Of a stretch of DNA of 53,075 bases, positions 53,030 to 53,075 are shown piece after piece (within the stretch, counting starts at the first letter, position 1; each line of letters begins with the position of its first letter). The notes below the pieces were generated by a model, which did not search any database, was not told the DNA's origin, and saw nothing but the letters and a program-made list of their open reading frames with translations. The stretch comes from CAWBUW01 sp963792075 (lineage in GTDB: Bacteria > Chloroflexota > Anaerolineae > Anaerolineales > UBA4823). The stretch covers positions 1-53,075 of the forward strand of contig CAWBUW010000010.1 of assembly GCA_963792075.1 (NCBI GenBank), in the 5' to 3' direction. The position numbers and the translations under genes were made by a program.

Positions 53030-53075
53030 CTTTTCTTCTCCAATTGTATTTTGTGTTTTATGCCCTTCAACGGGC

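Overview
The window reads as part of a Chloroflexota (probably Anaerolineae) chromosome or metagenome contig. This is inferred from the mix of a large MalT-like LuxR regulator, Rbs-type sugar uptake, an F420/deazaflavin-type oxidoreductase and a type III-D CRISPR locus with Chloroflexota-like proteins; no marker gene proves it. No rRNA or tRNA was seen. At least nine genes carry what look like single-base frameshifts and two carry in-frame stops, so either draft-quality sequence or widespread gene decay has to be kept in mind throughout.

Layout. (1) 1-2305: a pair of minus-strand genes for exported proteins, preceded by a leader with a hairpin plus T-run and a repeat-rich block. (2) 2655-14019: a minus-strand carbohydrate operon of LacI regulator, class II aldolase, PfkB kinase, ROK kinase, cupin phosphoglucose isomerase, sugar-binding lipoprotein, RbsC-like permease, RbsA-like ATPase, a URO-D-family protein (frameshifted) and an FAD-linked oxidase. 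A TTGACA-17-TAATAT promoter with a 26-bp palindromic operator sits directly in front of lacI. (3) 14199-14905: a second, truncated copy of the gene start, leader and repeat block of region 1, so about 650 bp of direct repeat brackets the sugar operon. (4) 15346-18109: a MalT-like LuxR regulator broken by four frameshifts. (5) 18218-28310: plus-strand genes (small conserved protein, membrane protein, MFS exporter, CoA-binding protein, TIGR01777 epimerase, deazaflavin oxidoreductase, ICMT-like methyltransferase, hydrolases, M28 peptidase, beta-lactamase-like protein), the last three tightly overlapping. (6) 28998-33224: methyltransferase, nitrilase, GH18 protein, NADAR protein and a zinc-ribbon protein. 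(7) 33475-48469: a type III-D CRISPR-Cas locus. (8) 48564-53029: a WYL regulator, a phosphoribosyltransferase/phosphatase-like fusion and a tyrosine recombinase.

The CRISPR locus is the most interesting part. A minus-strand operon encodes, in order, a Card1-like CARF/nuclease protein, an HD-less Cas10 with GGDD, a Csm3-like RAMP, Csx10, a fused tandem RAMP, Csx19, a TIGR03986-family RAMP, Cas6, and then a two-transmembrane TPR protein plus a TPR tail that are not standard cas genes. Two arrays flank the operon. They have sister repeats (33 of 37 bases identical) and leaders that share four sequence blocks at identical spacing, which fixes transcription on the minus strand. Cas1/Cas2 are absent from the window. 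The expected logic is that Cas6 processes pre-crRNA, the RAMP/Csx10/Cas10 complex recognises RNA, Cas10 makes cyclic oligoadenylate, and the CARF protein senses it. The CARF protein lacks the usual active-site lysine, and the membrane TPR protein is a candidate additional effector or regulator.
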